From: CAZLPZ01 sp964607245
GTDB taxonomy: Bacteria > Pseudomonadota > Alphaproteobacteria > Micavibrionales > Micavibrionaceae
Length of the DNA stretch: 39,496 nt
NCBI GenBank assembly: GCA_964607245.1
Contig: CAZSIB010000013.1
Span: forward strand, 1-39,496
Reading direction: 5' to 3'
How positions within the stretch are numbered: position 1 is the stretch's first letter; the number at the start of each line of letters is the position of its first letter. Below are positions 7,240-15,934 of this stretch, piece after piece. A model generated the notes under the pieces. That model was not told where the DNA came from and searched no databases. It was given only the letters and a program-made list of their open reading frames with translations. The position numbers and the translations under genes were made by a program.

Positions 7240-8688
7240 ATGTCAGATATTTCATCGCTTCATACACCTGTCCCGACCAGTACCCCCACCCCCACCCAAG
7301 CGACCGGACCGCTTGGGACTCCTCTGCCTGGCGCTGCTGGGAATTTTCTCGATCTTTTGATGTGCGCGTTAACACCTTTTGGTGCACAAATTGTGTCCGT
7401 CCATACGCCGCAGGATACGGGGAGCACGACTCCCAAGGACCCCGGCCTTTTGACCCCAATCATCGCCAATGGGCAAGATGTTCTGACGCCAAATGACGAT
7501 ATCGATTTAACTGTTGATTCACCCATAACGGCTATTTTGATGGCCACATCACCTGTGATCCAAGAGGTTAAGCCGAAAATGGTGATATCGCCAGAGACGG
7601 ATCCTATCCTTTCCGGTGGACCGTCACCCATTTCTGCCCTCAACACCCCGCTTCAGGCACAAATCGCCGCGCTGGATACAGTCGTTGCGCATGAGGGCCA
7701 AAATGAAGAGATTGTGCCGGTTTTTTCTCCGGTTACACTTGCCGAAAATAAGAACACTCCGATGCCACTTGTGTCCACCACGCATCGTGGGGACGTTCTT
7801 CAGCAAATTCTCGGACCAAAGCCTGTTGTCGACACGCTCAATCCATCAACCGAAACGGCCACACGGAATTTAGCAGCGCAATTGAATGCGATTTCAGTCG
7901 GGGACCATCAACAACAAAAAATAGCCCGTGGGGAAAAATCAACCGACATTCTGAGCACTTTGTTCGCGAAGTCACCCGCCAATGATACGGGATATATGGG
8001 GAATTTAGGGGCGCAGCCTATTTCCTATGATGCGCTTGGGGCTGCGCAAAAGAACGCAGCTGCACCGGCGCATCTTACGCCCTCGACACAATCCGCAACG
8101 TTATTGGATTCGACAGCTCCAGTCATTCCAGATCCTTTATTCGATCTGTCCGCAAGGTCTGATTTTGATGTGATTTCCTCGGCCCCTCTTCAACCGGGCA
8201 CAACATCTGCGCAGCACTCAACAGCTGTCTCGACAACCCAAGGCGCATCGTCGCACGCCTCGGTTCAGGCCGTCGCGCTTCATTTGCAACAACTGGCACA
8301 AAACCGTGAAACTCGGTCTCTCACCTTGCAACTCAATCCGCCGGAACTGGGGCGGATGCAAGTCAAAATGACCTATGGCCGTGATAAAAGTGTCAAGGCC
8401 GATATCCTGGTTGAGAAGTCAGACACCTTTAATTTAATGAAAAGCGATGCGCACACACTCCGCGATGCGCTCTCGAACGCCGGGCTTCAAGCCGACAGTG
8501 CCTCCCTGAATTTCTCTTTGGCCGATCAAGGAACCTTCACGGAACGCGAACAGACCGGTGGAAGCCGGGCCCAGGGTGGAGCAACGACCCTCGGCGACGA
8601 TGTGATCGGTGCCATTGAAATTCGCGCGTCCGAAGAATGGAGCGTCGATCCACGCACCGGCATCGTTCGCTATAACATTATTGTTTAA
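7240..8688 (+). CDS. fliK: Flagellar hook-length control protein FliK
   Basis: A 482-residue protein. The long N-terminal two-thirds is low complexity and rich in Thr, Pro, Ser and Gln, including a Pro/Thr repeat near residues 8-20. It leads to a conserved Flg_hook C-terminal domain (about 345-435) with LTLQLNPPELGRMQVKM and the following VKADILVE and LRDALSNAGLQ elements. FliK is exported during hook growth, measures hook length, and switches the export apparatus from hook to filament substrates through its C-terminal domain. The disordered N-terminus fits the ruler role. The ATG has AAAGGAT upstream. It is followed by flgD and flgE, the hook cap and hook subunit, which is a typical order. 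Confidence 0.92.
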   Translation: MSDISSLHTPVPTSTPTPTQATGPLGTPLPGAAGNFLDLLMCALTPFGAQIVSVHTPQDTGSTTPKDPGLLTPIIANGQDVLTPNDDIDLTVDSPITAILMATSPVIQEVKPKMVISPETDPILSGGPSPISALNTPLQAQIAALDTVVAHEGQNEEIVPVFSPVTLAENKNTPMPLVSTTHRGDVLQQILGPKPVVDTLNPSTETATRNLAAQLNAISVGDHQQQKIARGEKSTDILSTLFAKSPANDTGYMGNLGAQPISYDALGAAQKNAAAPAHLTPSTQSATLLDSTAPVIPDPLFDLSARSDFDVISSAPLQPGTTSAQHSTAVSTTQGASSHASVQAVALHLQQLAQNRETRSLTLQLNPPELGRMQVKMTYGRDKSVKADILVEKSDTFNLMKSDAHTLRDALSNAGLQADSASLNFSLADQGTFTEREQTGGSRAQGGATTLGDDVIGAIEIRASEEWSVDPRTGIVRYNIIV

Positions 8689-8705
8689 AGGGAGAGCCCA
8701 TCATC

Positions 8706-9401
8706 ATGGCCACAACCGCCGCAACAACGATATCGGGCATCACCGCGAATGCCACAAAAACAGATACCCAACGCACGACATTATCGAATGATTTTGATGA
8801 TTTCTTGCGGTTACTGACAACTCAACTTCAAAACCAAGATCCGCTTAATCCCATGGACTCAAATGAATTTACGAACCAATTAGTTCAATTCAGCCAGGTC
8901 GAACAGCAGATCAACACGAACCAAAAACTGGATTCGATGGTCTCCCTTCAACTTTCCTCCTCGATCAGTGCTGCGTTGGGATATGTGGGTCTAGATATTA
9001 ATTATATCAGTGCGGAAACAAACTTTGATGGTACAACACCTGTTGACCTGACCTATGCCTTAAAAAGCGAGGTCAAAGAAGGAAAATTGTCGATCGTTAA
9101 CGAAGATGGAGAAACCGTCTTCAGTCGCGATATTTCGGGTGAAGAAGGTACGGTCAAATGGACGTGGGATGGTAAAAACGCCTATGGCGAGGTCCAACCG
9201 ACCGGAACCTATTCGATCCGCATTGATGGTCTTGACGCCAACGATGACGCAATTTCAGCCTCGGTGGTTGTCGAGGGGCGCGTGCGCGGCATCGAAACAC
9301 AGGACGGTACGATTTATCTCTTGGTTGGCGATCGTGCGGTTCCCATGTCGAATGTTTTAAATGCGGCTGTGCCGGCAACGTCAGAGCAATCATCCACCTA
9401 A
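8706..9401 (+). CDS. flgD: Flagellar hook-capping protein FlgD
   Basis: A 231-residue hook cap that sits at the growing hook tip and guides FlgE polymerisation. The conserved N-terminal FlgD motif is clear: FDDFLRLLTTQLQNQDPLNPMDSNEFTNQLVQFSQVEQQ (in parts, residues about 25-65). A beta-rich FlgD Ig-like/Tudor region follows (about 95-215), with VKWTWDGKNAYGE and PTGTYSIRI. The start is an ATG with GGGAG about 12 bases upstream. It begins 17 bases after fliK and ends 37 bases before flgE, in the same operon. Confidence 0.96.
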   Translation: MATTAATTISGITANATKTDTQRTTLSNDFDDFLRLLTTQLQNQDPLNPMDSNEFTNQLVQFSQVEQQINTNQKLDSMVSLQLSSSISAALGYVGLDINYISAETNFDGTTPVDLTYALKSEVKEGKLSIVNEDGETVFSRDISGEEGTVKWTWDGKNAYGEVQPTGTYSIRIDGLDANDDAISASVVVEGRVRGIETQDGTIYLLVGDRAVPMSNVLNAAVPATSEQSST

Positions 9402-9438
9402 ATCTCGGAACAATTTTTATCACAGAAGGAGTGTCATT

Positions 9439-11250
9439 ATGAGTTTGTTTGGTTCACTTTTTACCGGCGTGTCGGCCCTCTCGGCCCAATCGCAATCCAC
9501 CGCGATGATTTCGAACAACATCGCGAACGTGAATACAACGGGGTTTAAACGCTCAGAAGCTGCATTTTATTCTCTTGTGACAACCGAAAGCCGGTCATCG
9601 CGCTATTCTCCTGGAACGGTCGCCGTCAACCGTATTCAACGTGTGGACCAACAAGGCCCGATCCAACAAACATCGTCCTCAACCGATGTCGCGATCTCGG
9701 GCAATGGGTTCTTTGCAGTCAAGCGAGATTCAGATCCGAACAGCGACCAAGAATATCTCTATACCCGCAACGGATCCTTCTCGGAAGATTCGGCTGGGTT
9801 TTTGCGCAATACCGCCGGATTCTATCTTTATGGTTGGCCGCTTGATTCCGATAACAATATTCCGGCGGCATCGGGCGATTTGTCATCGTTAAGTCCCGTC
9901 GACGTGGCCTTCTTGGGCGGATTAACACGACCCACCACAACCGGTGAAATGGCGATTAACCTCGATGCGTCGGAAGACAACTTGAACAACGGGACATTAA
10001 GCGGTACGACCCAGGTGGGGACATCGGGCTTCCTCGGGTTTCCCATTCCACAAACACAACCTGCTGACTTTACGCGTGCATTGCGTGTTTACGACACTTT
10101 GGGCGAGGCGCAGGATTTGACGTTCCAGCTCCGCAAAGTCGTGGGTCCCATGGCAAACGCCATGTCGGGGGTGACAGCCGCGCTTGAACGCGATACCGAC
10201 CTCACCAGTCTTGCCGGGATTACGGCCGGAAACACATTTACCGTGGCCGCCACAGGTACCGCCGCGCAGACCTTTATCATCGGCGCGGCCGCCGGGGCCG
10301 GGCAAGTGCGTATCGACACCGTTGGTGACTTTATTGATTACATCAACTCATCTTATGGCGGCGGTACAGAAATCGACGCCAGTCTCACCGATAATGGACA
10401 ATTACTCCTCCAAGCGATCAGTATGAACGATACGCTGACGATCGCTGAAACATCAGGCACACCGTTGTTTGGAACAAACTCCCTTAGTTTTCCGAACCCG
10501 AACAGCCCGGCCGTCACGGAAACATTCTCTCCCTTCACACTCGATGGGTCGTCCGCGCAATCGTCATCGAACCCCTATGGGTTCAGTACGACGAACACAA
10601 ACCAGGCGGATTTTCCGGATCTTTCAGAACCCGTCACGCCGAATACACGCGGATGGTGGGAAATGACGGTGCTGTACCCCAGTGGCGCGATCGTGACGAA
10701 AGGTCTACTCAATTTTAACGCCGATGGCAGTATCAACGCCGCGACCGATTCAAGCGGCAATATCGATCTTGAACTCACGAATCTGGATTGGAACAACGGT
10801 TCAGAACCTCAAGACATCGATATTGATATCAGCCGGTTCTCTCAATTTGCTGGGAACTATAACGTGATCTTTTCGGACCAGAACGGAGCCGAACTGGGGT
10901 TACGTACCGGGATTGAAATCGATCGTGAAGGCTTCGTGACTGCGCGATTCTCGAACGGGGCATCCGCCAAGCTTTATAAGCTCCCGATGATTACGTTCTC
11001 GAACCCGAACGGGTTAAACGAAGTCTCGGGTACCGCATATTCGAAAAACGAAGATTCGGGCGAAGAAAACTTGCGTGAGGCCGGTGCCGGCGGCGCCGGT
11101 TTCCTTGAAACCGCCACCATTGAATCATCAAACGTCGATTTGGCCGATGAATTCGCAAAATTGATTGTCTCGCAACGCGCCTTCTCGGCCGGAACCAAGA
11201 TCATCAATACGGTCGACCAAATGACCGAGGAGTTATTGAACCTGCGGTAA
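9439..11250 (+). CDS. flgE: Flagellar hook protein FlgE
   Basis: A 603-residue structural subunit of the hook. The N-terminus has the flagellar rod/hook motif (LFTGVSALSAQSQSTAMISN then NIANVNTTGFK). The C-terminus has the matching helix (SNVDLADEFAKLIVSQRAFS, then NTVDQMTEELLNL). The middle is expanded compared with the roughly 400-residue enterobacterial protein. It includes an insert at about 252-336 (LAGITAGNTFTV ... ASLTDNGQLLLQA) that resembles a flagellin-IN motif also present in the flagellin gene below. Large hook proteins are usual in alphaproteobacteria. I chose the ATG at 9439, preceded by AGAAGGAG; the frame is open upstream but gives no sensible hook N-terminus. It ends the operon; a structured terminator follows. 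Confidence 0.97.
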   Translation: MSLFGSLFTGVSALSAQSQSTAMISNNIANVNTTGFKRSEAAFYSLVTTESRSSRYSPGTVAVNRIQRVDQQGPIQQTSSSTDVAISGNGFFAVKRDSDPNSDQEYLYTRNGSFSEDSAGFLRNTAGFYLYGWPLDSDNNIPAASGDLSSLSPVDVAFLGGLTRPTTTGEMAINLDASEDNLNNGTLSGTTQVGTSGFLGFPIPQTQPADFTRALRVYDTLGEAQDLTFQLRKVVGPMANAMSGVTAALERDTDLTSLAGITAGNTFTVAATGTAAQTFIIGAAAGAGQVRIDTVGDFIDYINSSYGGGTEIDASLTDNGQLLLQAISMNDTLTIAETSGTPLFGTNSLSFPNPNSPAVTETFSPFTLDGSSAQSSSNPYGFSTTNTNQADFPDLSEPVTPNTRGWWEMTVLYPSGAIVTKGLLNFNADGSINAATDSSGNIDLELTNLDWNNGSEPQDIDIDISRFSQFAGNYNVIFSDQNGAELGLRTGIEIDREGFVTARFSNGASAKLYKLPMITFSNPNGLNEVSGTAYSKNEDSGEENLREAGAGGAGFLETATIESSNVDLADEFAKLIVSQRAFSAGTKIINTVDQMTEELLNLR

Positions 11251-11282
11251 TCCAGAATGGGTTTTTCAAAGCCCATGGTTCA

Positions 11283-11342
11283 AGCTGGCCCGTGATTGAT
11301 GACGGTTGAGAATCAACCCGAGATCCGGGCCAGTTCTTTTTT
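11283..11342 (+). terminator. Branched or nested-hairpin terminator after flgE
   Basis: An outer stem AGCTGGCCCG (11283-11292) pairs with CGGGCCAGTT (11326-11335). Inside it is a perfect small hairpin GGTTGA-gaa-TCAACC (11304-11318). Six T (11337-11342) follow. The shape is a Rho-independent terminator with an inserted hairpin, placed between flgE and the methyltransferase gene. Confidence 0.65.
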
Positions 11343-11417
11343 AAGAACGTTTTGTTGCAACGGGATGTATTTATTCGTATGTTATTTTAAACGCACTTAT
11401 CCCAAAAAAGGCATCTT

Positions 11418-13694
11418 ATGGCGCACGCTGCACCGCTTAAAAAACAAACCCTCAAACCTGCAAAAAACGTCGAGATGGCACTTGATCTGCCGACCTTACG
11501 TCCTTTGGCGGTTATCGACTCTGACTTTCCTGCTCTAGGTCCCAACAGTGCCTCTTTTTTAAACATCGTGATCGATGCCGTGCGGACAAAAAACTATGAC
11601 GCCGCGATACAGGCCACACAAACACAAATCAACAACCACCCGAAAGATGCGGCGCTGTTGAACTTATGCGCGGCGCTTTATTTATATCAGGACGATGCCG
11701 ATGCGGCTGAAAAATACCTGTTGCAAGCGGCGCGGGCGAACCCCACCGATCAAAAAATCATCAATAACCGGGCTTGCATTCATCTTCTCCGTGGGAACAC
11801 CCAAGTCGCCATCGACAGTTTACGTGCGGGTGCACGGGGCGCGACCGTAAACTTCGCTGAATATGATTATAACTGGGCGCTTGGTCTTCATGCGCAAGAT
11901 CAGTTTGACGCGGCATCCCTGCATCTTACCCGTGCGTTATCCAAAAACCCTCTCCCGGATATTTATATTCTTCAGGCCCGACAAGCCTTTCTTTCCTTTG
12001 GCGCGGACGAAAGCCTGAAGATTATGCGGTCTGCCTATCAAAAATATCCCAATCATCTGGATGTGCGGTATTACCTCGCCGCATTTTTATCATCCCTCAA
12101 TAAAACAGATGAGGCTATGCCGCTCATCACCTTGAACGTGCTGGAACATCCCGAACGTGTCTATGACCTAATGCTTTTTGCCGTGGCGATGCGTCACGTT
12201 ATTTTTGATCGGTATAATCCAGATTATGCACGCGCTTTTGTGCATGCGCTTTCAAGCCCCCATATCAAACCCGTTTATCTGGATAACCCCTGGCAAACTG
12301 CGTTTTATCACATGCCCATCTGGGCGGACGCCATTCAAAAAGGGACGGATCTTCAGCCCCACGATATCGACCCGCTTGTGCGCGACCTGAAGAAAATATC
12401 AAGTCTTGCTGCGCCATTCATCCTTGCCGGGTTGGGGCAAATGATTTTACGCGCGCATTATTGCGAATGGCTATTTTCTCAGATGCGCGCCTATTATCTC
12501 GACACAATCTATAACGGGACGCGTTCACTTGATGCCGATGACCTGGCGTTTTTATCTGCACTTGCTTCTCAATGCTATCACAATGAATACGTGTATTACG
12601 TGACTGACATCGAACGCGCGCAAATCCACGCGATGATCAAAACACCCCCGTCACGTACCACAGACCCCGCGAAACTTTTGATTCTGTGTTGTTATCAATC
12701 TCTTGCGCATATTCTTCCCGATGATGATTGCCAAACCCTTGCGGATCACCCCCTTTTCGCTCAGATCGTTTTGGAGCAAGTCACGGGCCCCGCGCGCGAC
12801 CACGAGATCATGCACACCCTGCCGTCTCTTACCCCTATTCATGATTCCACATCAAAAGCCGTCGAGGCGATGTATCTTGAAAACCCCTATCCTGCTTGGC
12901 TCCGGGTGAACCACAGCGGCGATCACCGCTACCTGCGGCTTGCGCCCAATAAAAAAGACCGGATCCAGGTCTTGGTCGCCGGATGCGGCACGGGACAACA
13001 CGCGATCTCGGTCGCGACAGGCTACCGCAATGTGCATGTCACGGCGATTGACCTGTCCAAACGCTCTCTCGCCTATGCGGCCCGAAAAACACAAGACATG
13101 GGCCTCGCGAATATCGACTATGCTCAGGCGGATATTTTAGAACTTGGGAATTGGGAGGCACGCTTTGACATGATCGAAAGCGCAGGCGTGCTCCATCACC
13201 TCGCCGACCCATTGCGCGGATTGGATATTCTTCTTGGGCTTTTAAAACCGGGTGGGGTGATGCTCCTCGGGCTTTATAGTGAACACGCGCGCCAGGCAAT
13301 TGTGGTGGGTCGCGCCGACATCGAAACACGCGGGCTTACCCCCACACCCGATGACATCCGCCGTTTTCGGTTTGATGTGCTGCAATGCCCAAACACAGAC
13401 CCGCTCGCGGGCCTCAAACGCAAGGGCGATTTTTATACCCTCTCGACCTGTCGCGACCTGGTCTTCCATGTTCAAGAGACACGGTATACATTACCGCAAA
13501 TAAAAAAGATTCTCGCAGATCGACACCTCGCCTTCCTCGGGTTTAATCTGGATTATACAAAACAAAAAGAGTTCCTGCGTCGCCACCCCGATCCGAAAGA
13601 CCACCTGAACCTTGATCTCTGGGACCAATACGAACAAGAATTTCCAGAAACATTTGCGAGTATGTACCAATTCCGGATACAAAAGCCATTTTGA
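11418..13694 (+). CDS. TPR-repeat / class I SAM methyltransferase fusion protein
   Basis: A 758-residue cytoplasmic protein (no signal peptide or membrane segment). The N-terminal third holds TPR-like helical repeats (about 45-260; e.g. AALLNLCAALYLYQDDADAAEKYL). A helical linker of unknown fold follows. The C-terminal half holds a Rossmann methyltransferase (about 490-640): motif I VLVAGCGTG (518-526), acidic motif II IDLS, and MIESAGVLHHL and LLKPGGVML. The substrate is not visible. It lies between the hook gene and the flagellin gene, transcribed the same way. A role in methylating flagellin or its glycan is plausible, but this protein is not the FliB type. The ATG has AAAAGG at 5-10 bases. 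It could also act on an unrelated small molecule. Confidence 0.85.
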   Translation: MAHAAPLKKQTLKPAKNVEMALDLPTLRPLAVIDSDFPALGPNSASFLNIVIDAVRTKNYDAAIQATQTQINNHPKDAALLNLCAALYLYQDDADAAEKYLLQAARANPTDQKIINNRACIHLLRGNTQVAIDSLRAGARGATVNFAEYDYNWALGLHAQDQFDAASLHLTRALSKNPLPDIYILQARQAFLSFGADESLKIMRSAYQKYPNHLDVRYYLAAFLSSLNKTDEAMPLITLNVLEHPERVYDLMLFAVAMRHVIFDRYNPDYARAFVHALSSPHIKPVYLDNPWQTAFYHMPIWADAIQKGTDLQPHDIDPLVRDLKKISSLAAPFILAGLGQMILRAHYCEWLFSQMRAYYLDTIYNGTRSLDADDLAFLSALASQCYHNEYVYYVTDIERAQIHAMIKTPPSRTTDPAKLLILCCYQSLAHILPDDDCQTLADHPLFAQIVLEQVTGPARDHEIMHTLPSLTPIHDSTSKAVEAMYLENPYPAWLRVNHSGDHRYLRLAPNKKDRIQVLVAGCGTGQHAISVATGYRNVHVTAIDLSKRSLAYAARKTQDMGLANIDYAQADILELGNWEARFDMIESAGVLHHLADPLRGLDILLGLLKPGGVMLLGLYSEHARQAIVVGRADIETRGLTPTPDDIRRFRFDVLQCPNTDPLAGLKRKGDFYTLSTCRDLVFHVQETRYTLPQIKKILADRHLAFLGFNLDYTKQKEFLRRHPDPKDHLNLDLWDQYEQEFPETFASMYQFRIQKPF

Positions 13695-13770
13695 ATCAAT
13701 ATATTAAAGACCCACAAGGAACGCCCGGAATTTTGCGAGCAAGCCCTTGGATATCTTCAAAAAAAACTTC

Positions 13771-13825
13771 ATGATTTTTTAAAATTTAGTTTAGTATACT
13801 GAATCAAGGTGGCGGGAATGCCACC
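13771..13825 (+). promoter_or_regulatory. Putative flagellin promoter and 5' stem-loop
   Basis: A TATACT -10 element (13795-13800) follows a weak -35 (ATGATT, 13771-13776) at 18-base spacing in an A/T-rich stretch. A GAATC (GANTC-type) site at 13801-13805 adjoins the -10. A perfect hairpin GGTGGC-gggaat-GCCACC (13808-13825) would lie at the very 5' end of the transcript, where stem-loops usually protect mRNA. The promoter class is uncertain; no good sigma-54 or sigma-28 match is present. Confidence 0.4.
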
Positions 13826-13863
13826 GTGCTACATCTTAACAACCCTAGGAAAGGAACCAAAAG

Positions 13864-15645
13864 ATGGCTGATGTCGTCCTAACAGCTGCATTGCGCGGTA
13901 ACTTACAAGCGCTGCAGCTTACACAATCCCTTATCGATAGTACCCAGCTTCGACTCTCAACTGGTAAACGCGTGAACAGCGCGCTGGATAGCCCGCAAAA
14001 CTTCTTTGCTGCGCAATCCTTAGGTAACCGCGCCTCTGACTTGAGCCGTCTTTTGGATGGAATTGGTCAGTCAATTCAAACAGTTAAGGCTGCCGACAAG
14101 GGTGTGACCTCGGTCACGAGCTTGGTCGAGCAAGCCGAATCACTGGCGAACACCGCCCGTGAAAAGGCCGCCTCGGGTGAAGTCCTCGCCGGTGCGACAG
14201 GAACACTCAACCTGAAAGGGATTGATGACCTGACCACCGCCGGGATTACTGCGGGTGACACATTGACCTTGAGTGTCATTGACGATGATAACGACCTGAT
14301 CCGTCTCAATGACGAAAACACCACACCTGCTGCGGCGGATACGTATGTCATTACCTTCCGCGCAGACGGTAACATTGCCGCGAACACCGCCGGTCTTGAA
14401 GTGACTTCCGTGGATCAATTGATCACGGCAATCAACGGGATTCGTCGGAACTCGGATGGCAGCAAAGTGTTTAATGCCAGCCTCGATTCGAACGGCCAGT
14501 TGAAAGTCACCGCGAACGAAGGGTATTCCTACCGCGCGGTATTCAACAACGTGCGTGTCGCAGACTCGCTCGGTATTGGTGAATATGTGACCTTCCGTGA
14601 AGCTGCGAACACGGCGCTGGCTTCTGCGGCCCGCGTTGGGTTCACCGCGTCGAACAAGACAACCCTCGCTTCACTCAAGTTCACGGACACCTCGACAAGT
14701 GATGTTGCGCTCCGTAATACGACTCTTGCAAACTTGCGCGACGATACCAGCACCGCCCGCTTTGACGGTGATAACGCCGGCGATAACATCGCTGTTGATG
14801 TTCTCTTGGCGAATGGTACACGCAAGCAACTCAGCGACGTGTTGGGGTCCGCCGCGATCACAACATCTTCTGTCGGTGACGTGGTTGACGGGATTAACGG
14901 CAATACGACAATCAACCCCTATATCAAAGCAAGCTTTGACGAAGAAACGGGTCAGTTCAAGATTGAGGCACTCTCTGCCGATGTCATCGGGCTGACCATC
15001 GGGGTTGTTGATAACGCTGGCGCAAATGCCCAAGCCAACTTTGGCTTTGGGGCCTTTGCGAACACAGTCGGCGCCGGGGCGACTCAAGTTGATATCGACC
15101 CAACTGGCGGTAACGCGCAAACAGAAAACATTTTCTTCGCACAAGGTGCGGCGGAACTGGCTTCGCTCAAGACCCAATATGTTGGTCTGCTCGATCAGAT
15201 CGATGAATTGGTCGATGACTCAGGTTATGCCGGAACGAACCTTCTGGATGGTGATACCCTCACCACCTACTTTAACGAAGATCGTTCAAGCTCGCTTGAA
15301 ACTGTTGGTCAATCACTGAAATTTGGTGAACTTGGTCTGTCCAAGGATATCGATTTCGGGACAACGGCTGCTGCCGACGCGATCATCGCGGATGTGAAAG
15401 CAGCACTGACGACGGTACGTAACTTCAGCGCGTCTCTGGCAAACGACTTGTCGGTCATTCAAACCCGTGAAGAATTCACGAAAGGCTTGATCGATACCCT
15501 GCAAGAAGGTTCCGATAAACTGACCCTTGCGGACCAGAACGAAGAAGGCGCCAAGTTGCTCTCTCTGCAAACGCGCCAGCAGTTGGGTGTGACGGCCTTG
15601 TCCTTGGCCGCCCAGTCCCAGCAGGCGATCTTGCGGTTGTTCTAA
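13864..15645 (+). CDS. Flagellin (large, about 593 residues)
   Basis: Filament subunit exported through the flagellar type III apparatus. Conserved N-terminal D0/D1 helices are present (SLIDSTQLRLSTGKRVNSA; DSPQNFFAAQSLGNRASDL; IGQSIQTVKAADKGVTSV). The matching C-terminal helices are also present (SASLANDLSVIQTREEF; LTLADQNEEGAKLLSLQTRQ; SLAAQSQQAILRLF). The central region is much larger than in the roughly 275-residue Caulobacter flagellins. It contains two segments like flagellin-IN motifs (about 113-220 and 298-380; AGITAGDTLTL, ASLDSNGQLKV, VGDVVDGING). No flaF or flbT gene follows. A strong AGGAAAGGA lies upstream and a strong terminator closes the unit, as expected for a highly expressed single gene. 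Confidence 0.96.
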   Translation: MADVVLTAALRGNLQALQLTQSLIDSTQLRLSTGKRVNSALDSPQNFFAAQSLGNRASDLSRLLDGIGQSIQTVKAADKGVTSVTSLVEQAESLANTAREKAASGEVLAGATGTLNLKGIDDLTTAGITAGDTLTLSVIDDDNDLIRLNDENTTPAAADTYVITFRADGNIAANTAGLEVTSVDQLITAINGIRRNSDGSKVFNASLDSNGQLKVTANEGYSYRAVFNNVRVADSLGIGEYVTFREAANTALASAARVGFTASNKTTLASLKFTDTSTSDVALRNTTLANLRDDTSTARFDGDNAGDNIAVDVLLANGTRKQLSDVLGSAAITTSSVGDVVDGINGNTTINPYIKASFDEETGQFKIEALSADVIGLTIGVVDNAGANAQANFGFGAFANTVGAGATQVDIDPTGGNAQTENIFFAQGAAELASLKTQYVGLLDQIDELVDDSGYAGTNLLDGDTLTTYFNEDRSSSLETVGQSLKFGELGLSKDIDFGTTAAADAIIADVKAALTTVRNFSASLANDLSVIQTREEFTKGLIDTLQEGSDKLTLADQNEEGAKLLSLQTRQQLGVTALSLAAQSQQAILRLF

Positions 15646-15676
15646 TCACAACCGCCCGATTAAAAAATTTAACGAC

Positions 15677-15707
15677 AAAAAGCCGGGGCAGAACGTCCCG
15701 GCTTTTT
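15677..15707 (+). terminator. Strong Rho-independent terminator of flagellin gene
   Basis: A perfect 11-base stem, AAAAAGCCGGG (15677-15687) with CCCGGCTTTTT (15697-15707), has a 9-base loop and ends in five T. It lies 31 bases after the flagellin stop. Confidence 0.9.
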
Positions 15708-15805
15708 CATTTCGAATCGACTAATTCCTGATGCTAACTCCCATCTCTTTTTAAAAAAAGTACGATATTCAGCATTTTATCTCGATCGACAACAATTAAT
15801 AGCTC

Positions 15806-15833
15806 TCTTTTTAATTATGTATAATTAAAAAGA
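15806..15833. promoter_or_regulatory. 28-bp A/T-rich perfect palindrome (putative operator)
   Basis: Two perfect 13-base arms (15806-15818 and 15821-15833, left arm TCTTTTTAATTAT) flank a central GT. It sits in the 289-base gene-free stretch between the flagellin terminator and the small membrane-protein gene, about 100 bases before that gene. Symmetry and position suggest a dimeric repressor or activator site; as RNA it would be a weak A/U hairpin. The rest of the stretch holds smaller inverted repeats (AAGAT-aac-ATCTT near 15855) and no gene. Confidence 0.5.
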
Positions 15834-15885
15834 TTTCCTTCCCTTGTTTCATAAGATAACATCTTGTAAAAATAAGAAATTAGGC

Positions 15886-15906
15886 GATAGCGCCCCTATC
15901 TTTTTT
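15886..15906 (+). terminator. Weak terminator-like hairpin before the small membrane-protein gene
   Basis: GATAG (15886-15890) pairs with CTATC (15896-15900), followed directly by six T (15901-15906). An alternative pairing GGCG/CGCC (15883-15894) competes with it. The stem is short, so it may be a leader attenuator rather than a real terminator. Confidence 0.3.
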
Positions 15907-15934
15907 CGATATGACTGCAAGGGTATTGAATACC

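Noticed and set aside
13729..13745. Possible sigma-54 promoter before flagellin (CGCCCG-N5-TTGC)
   Set aside because: The invariant GG of the -24 element is missing.
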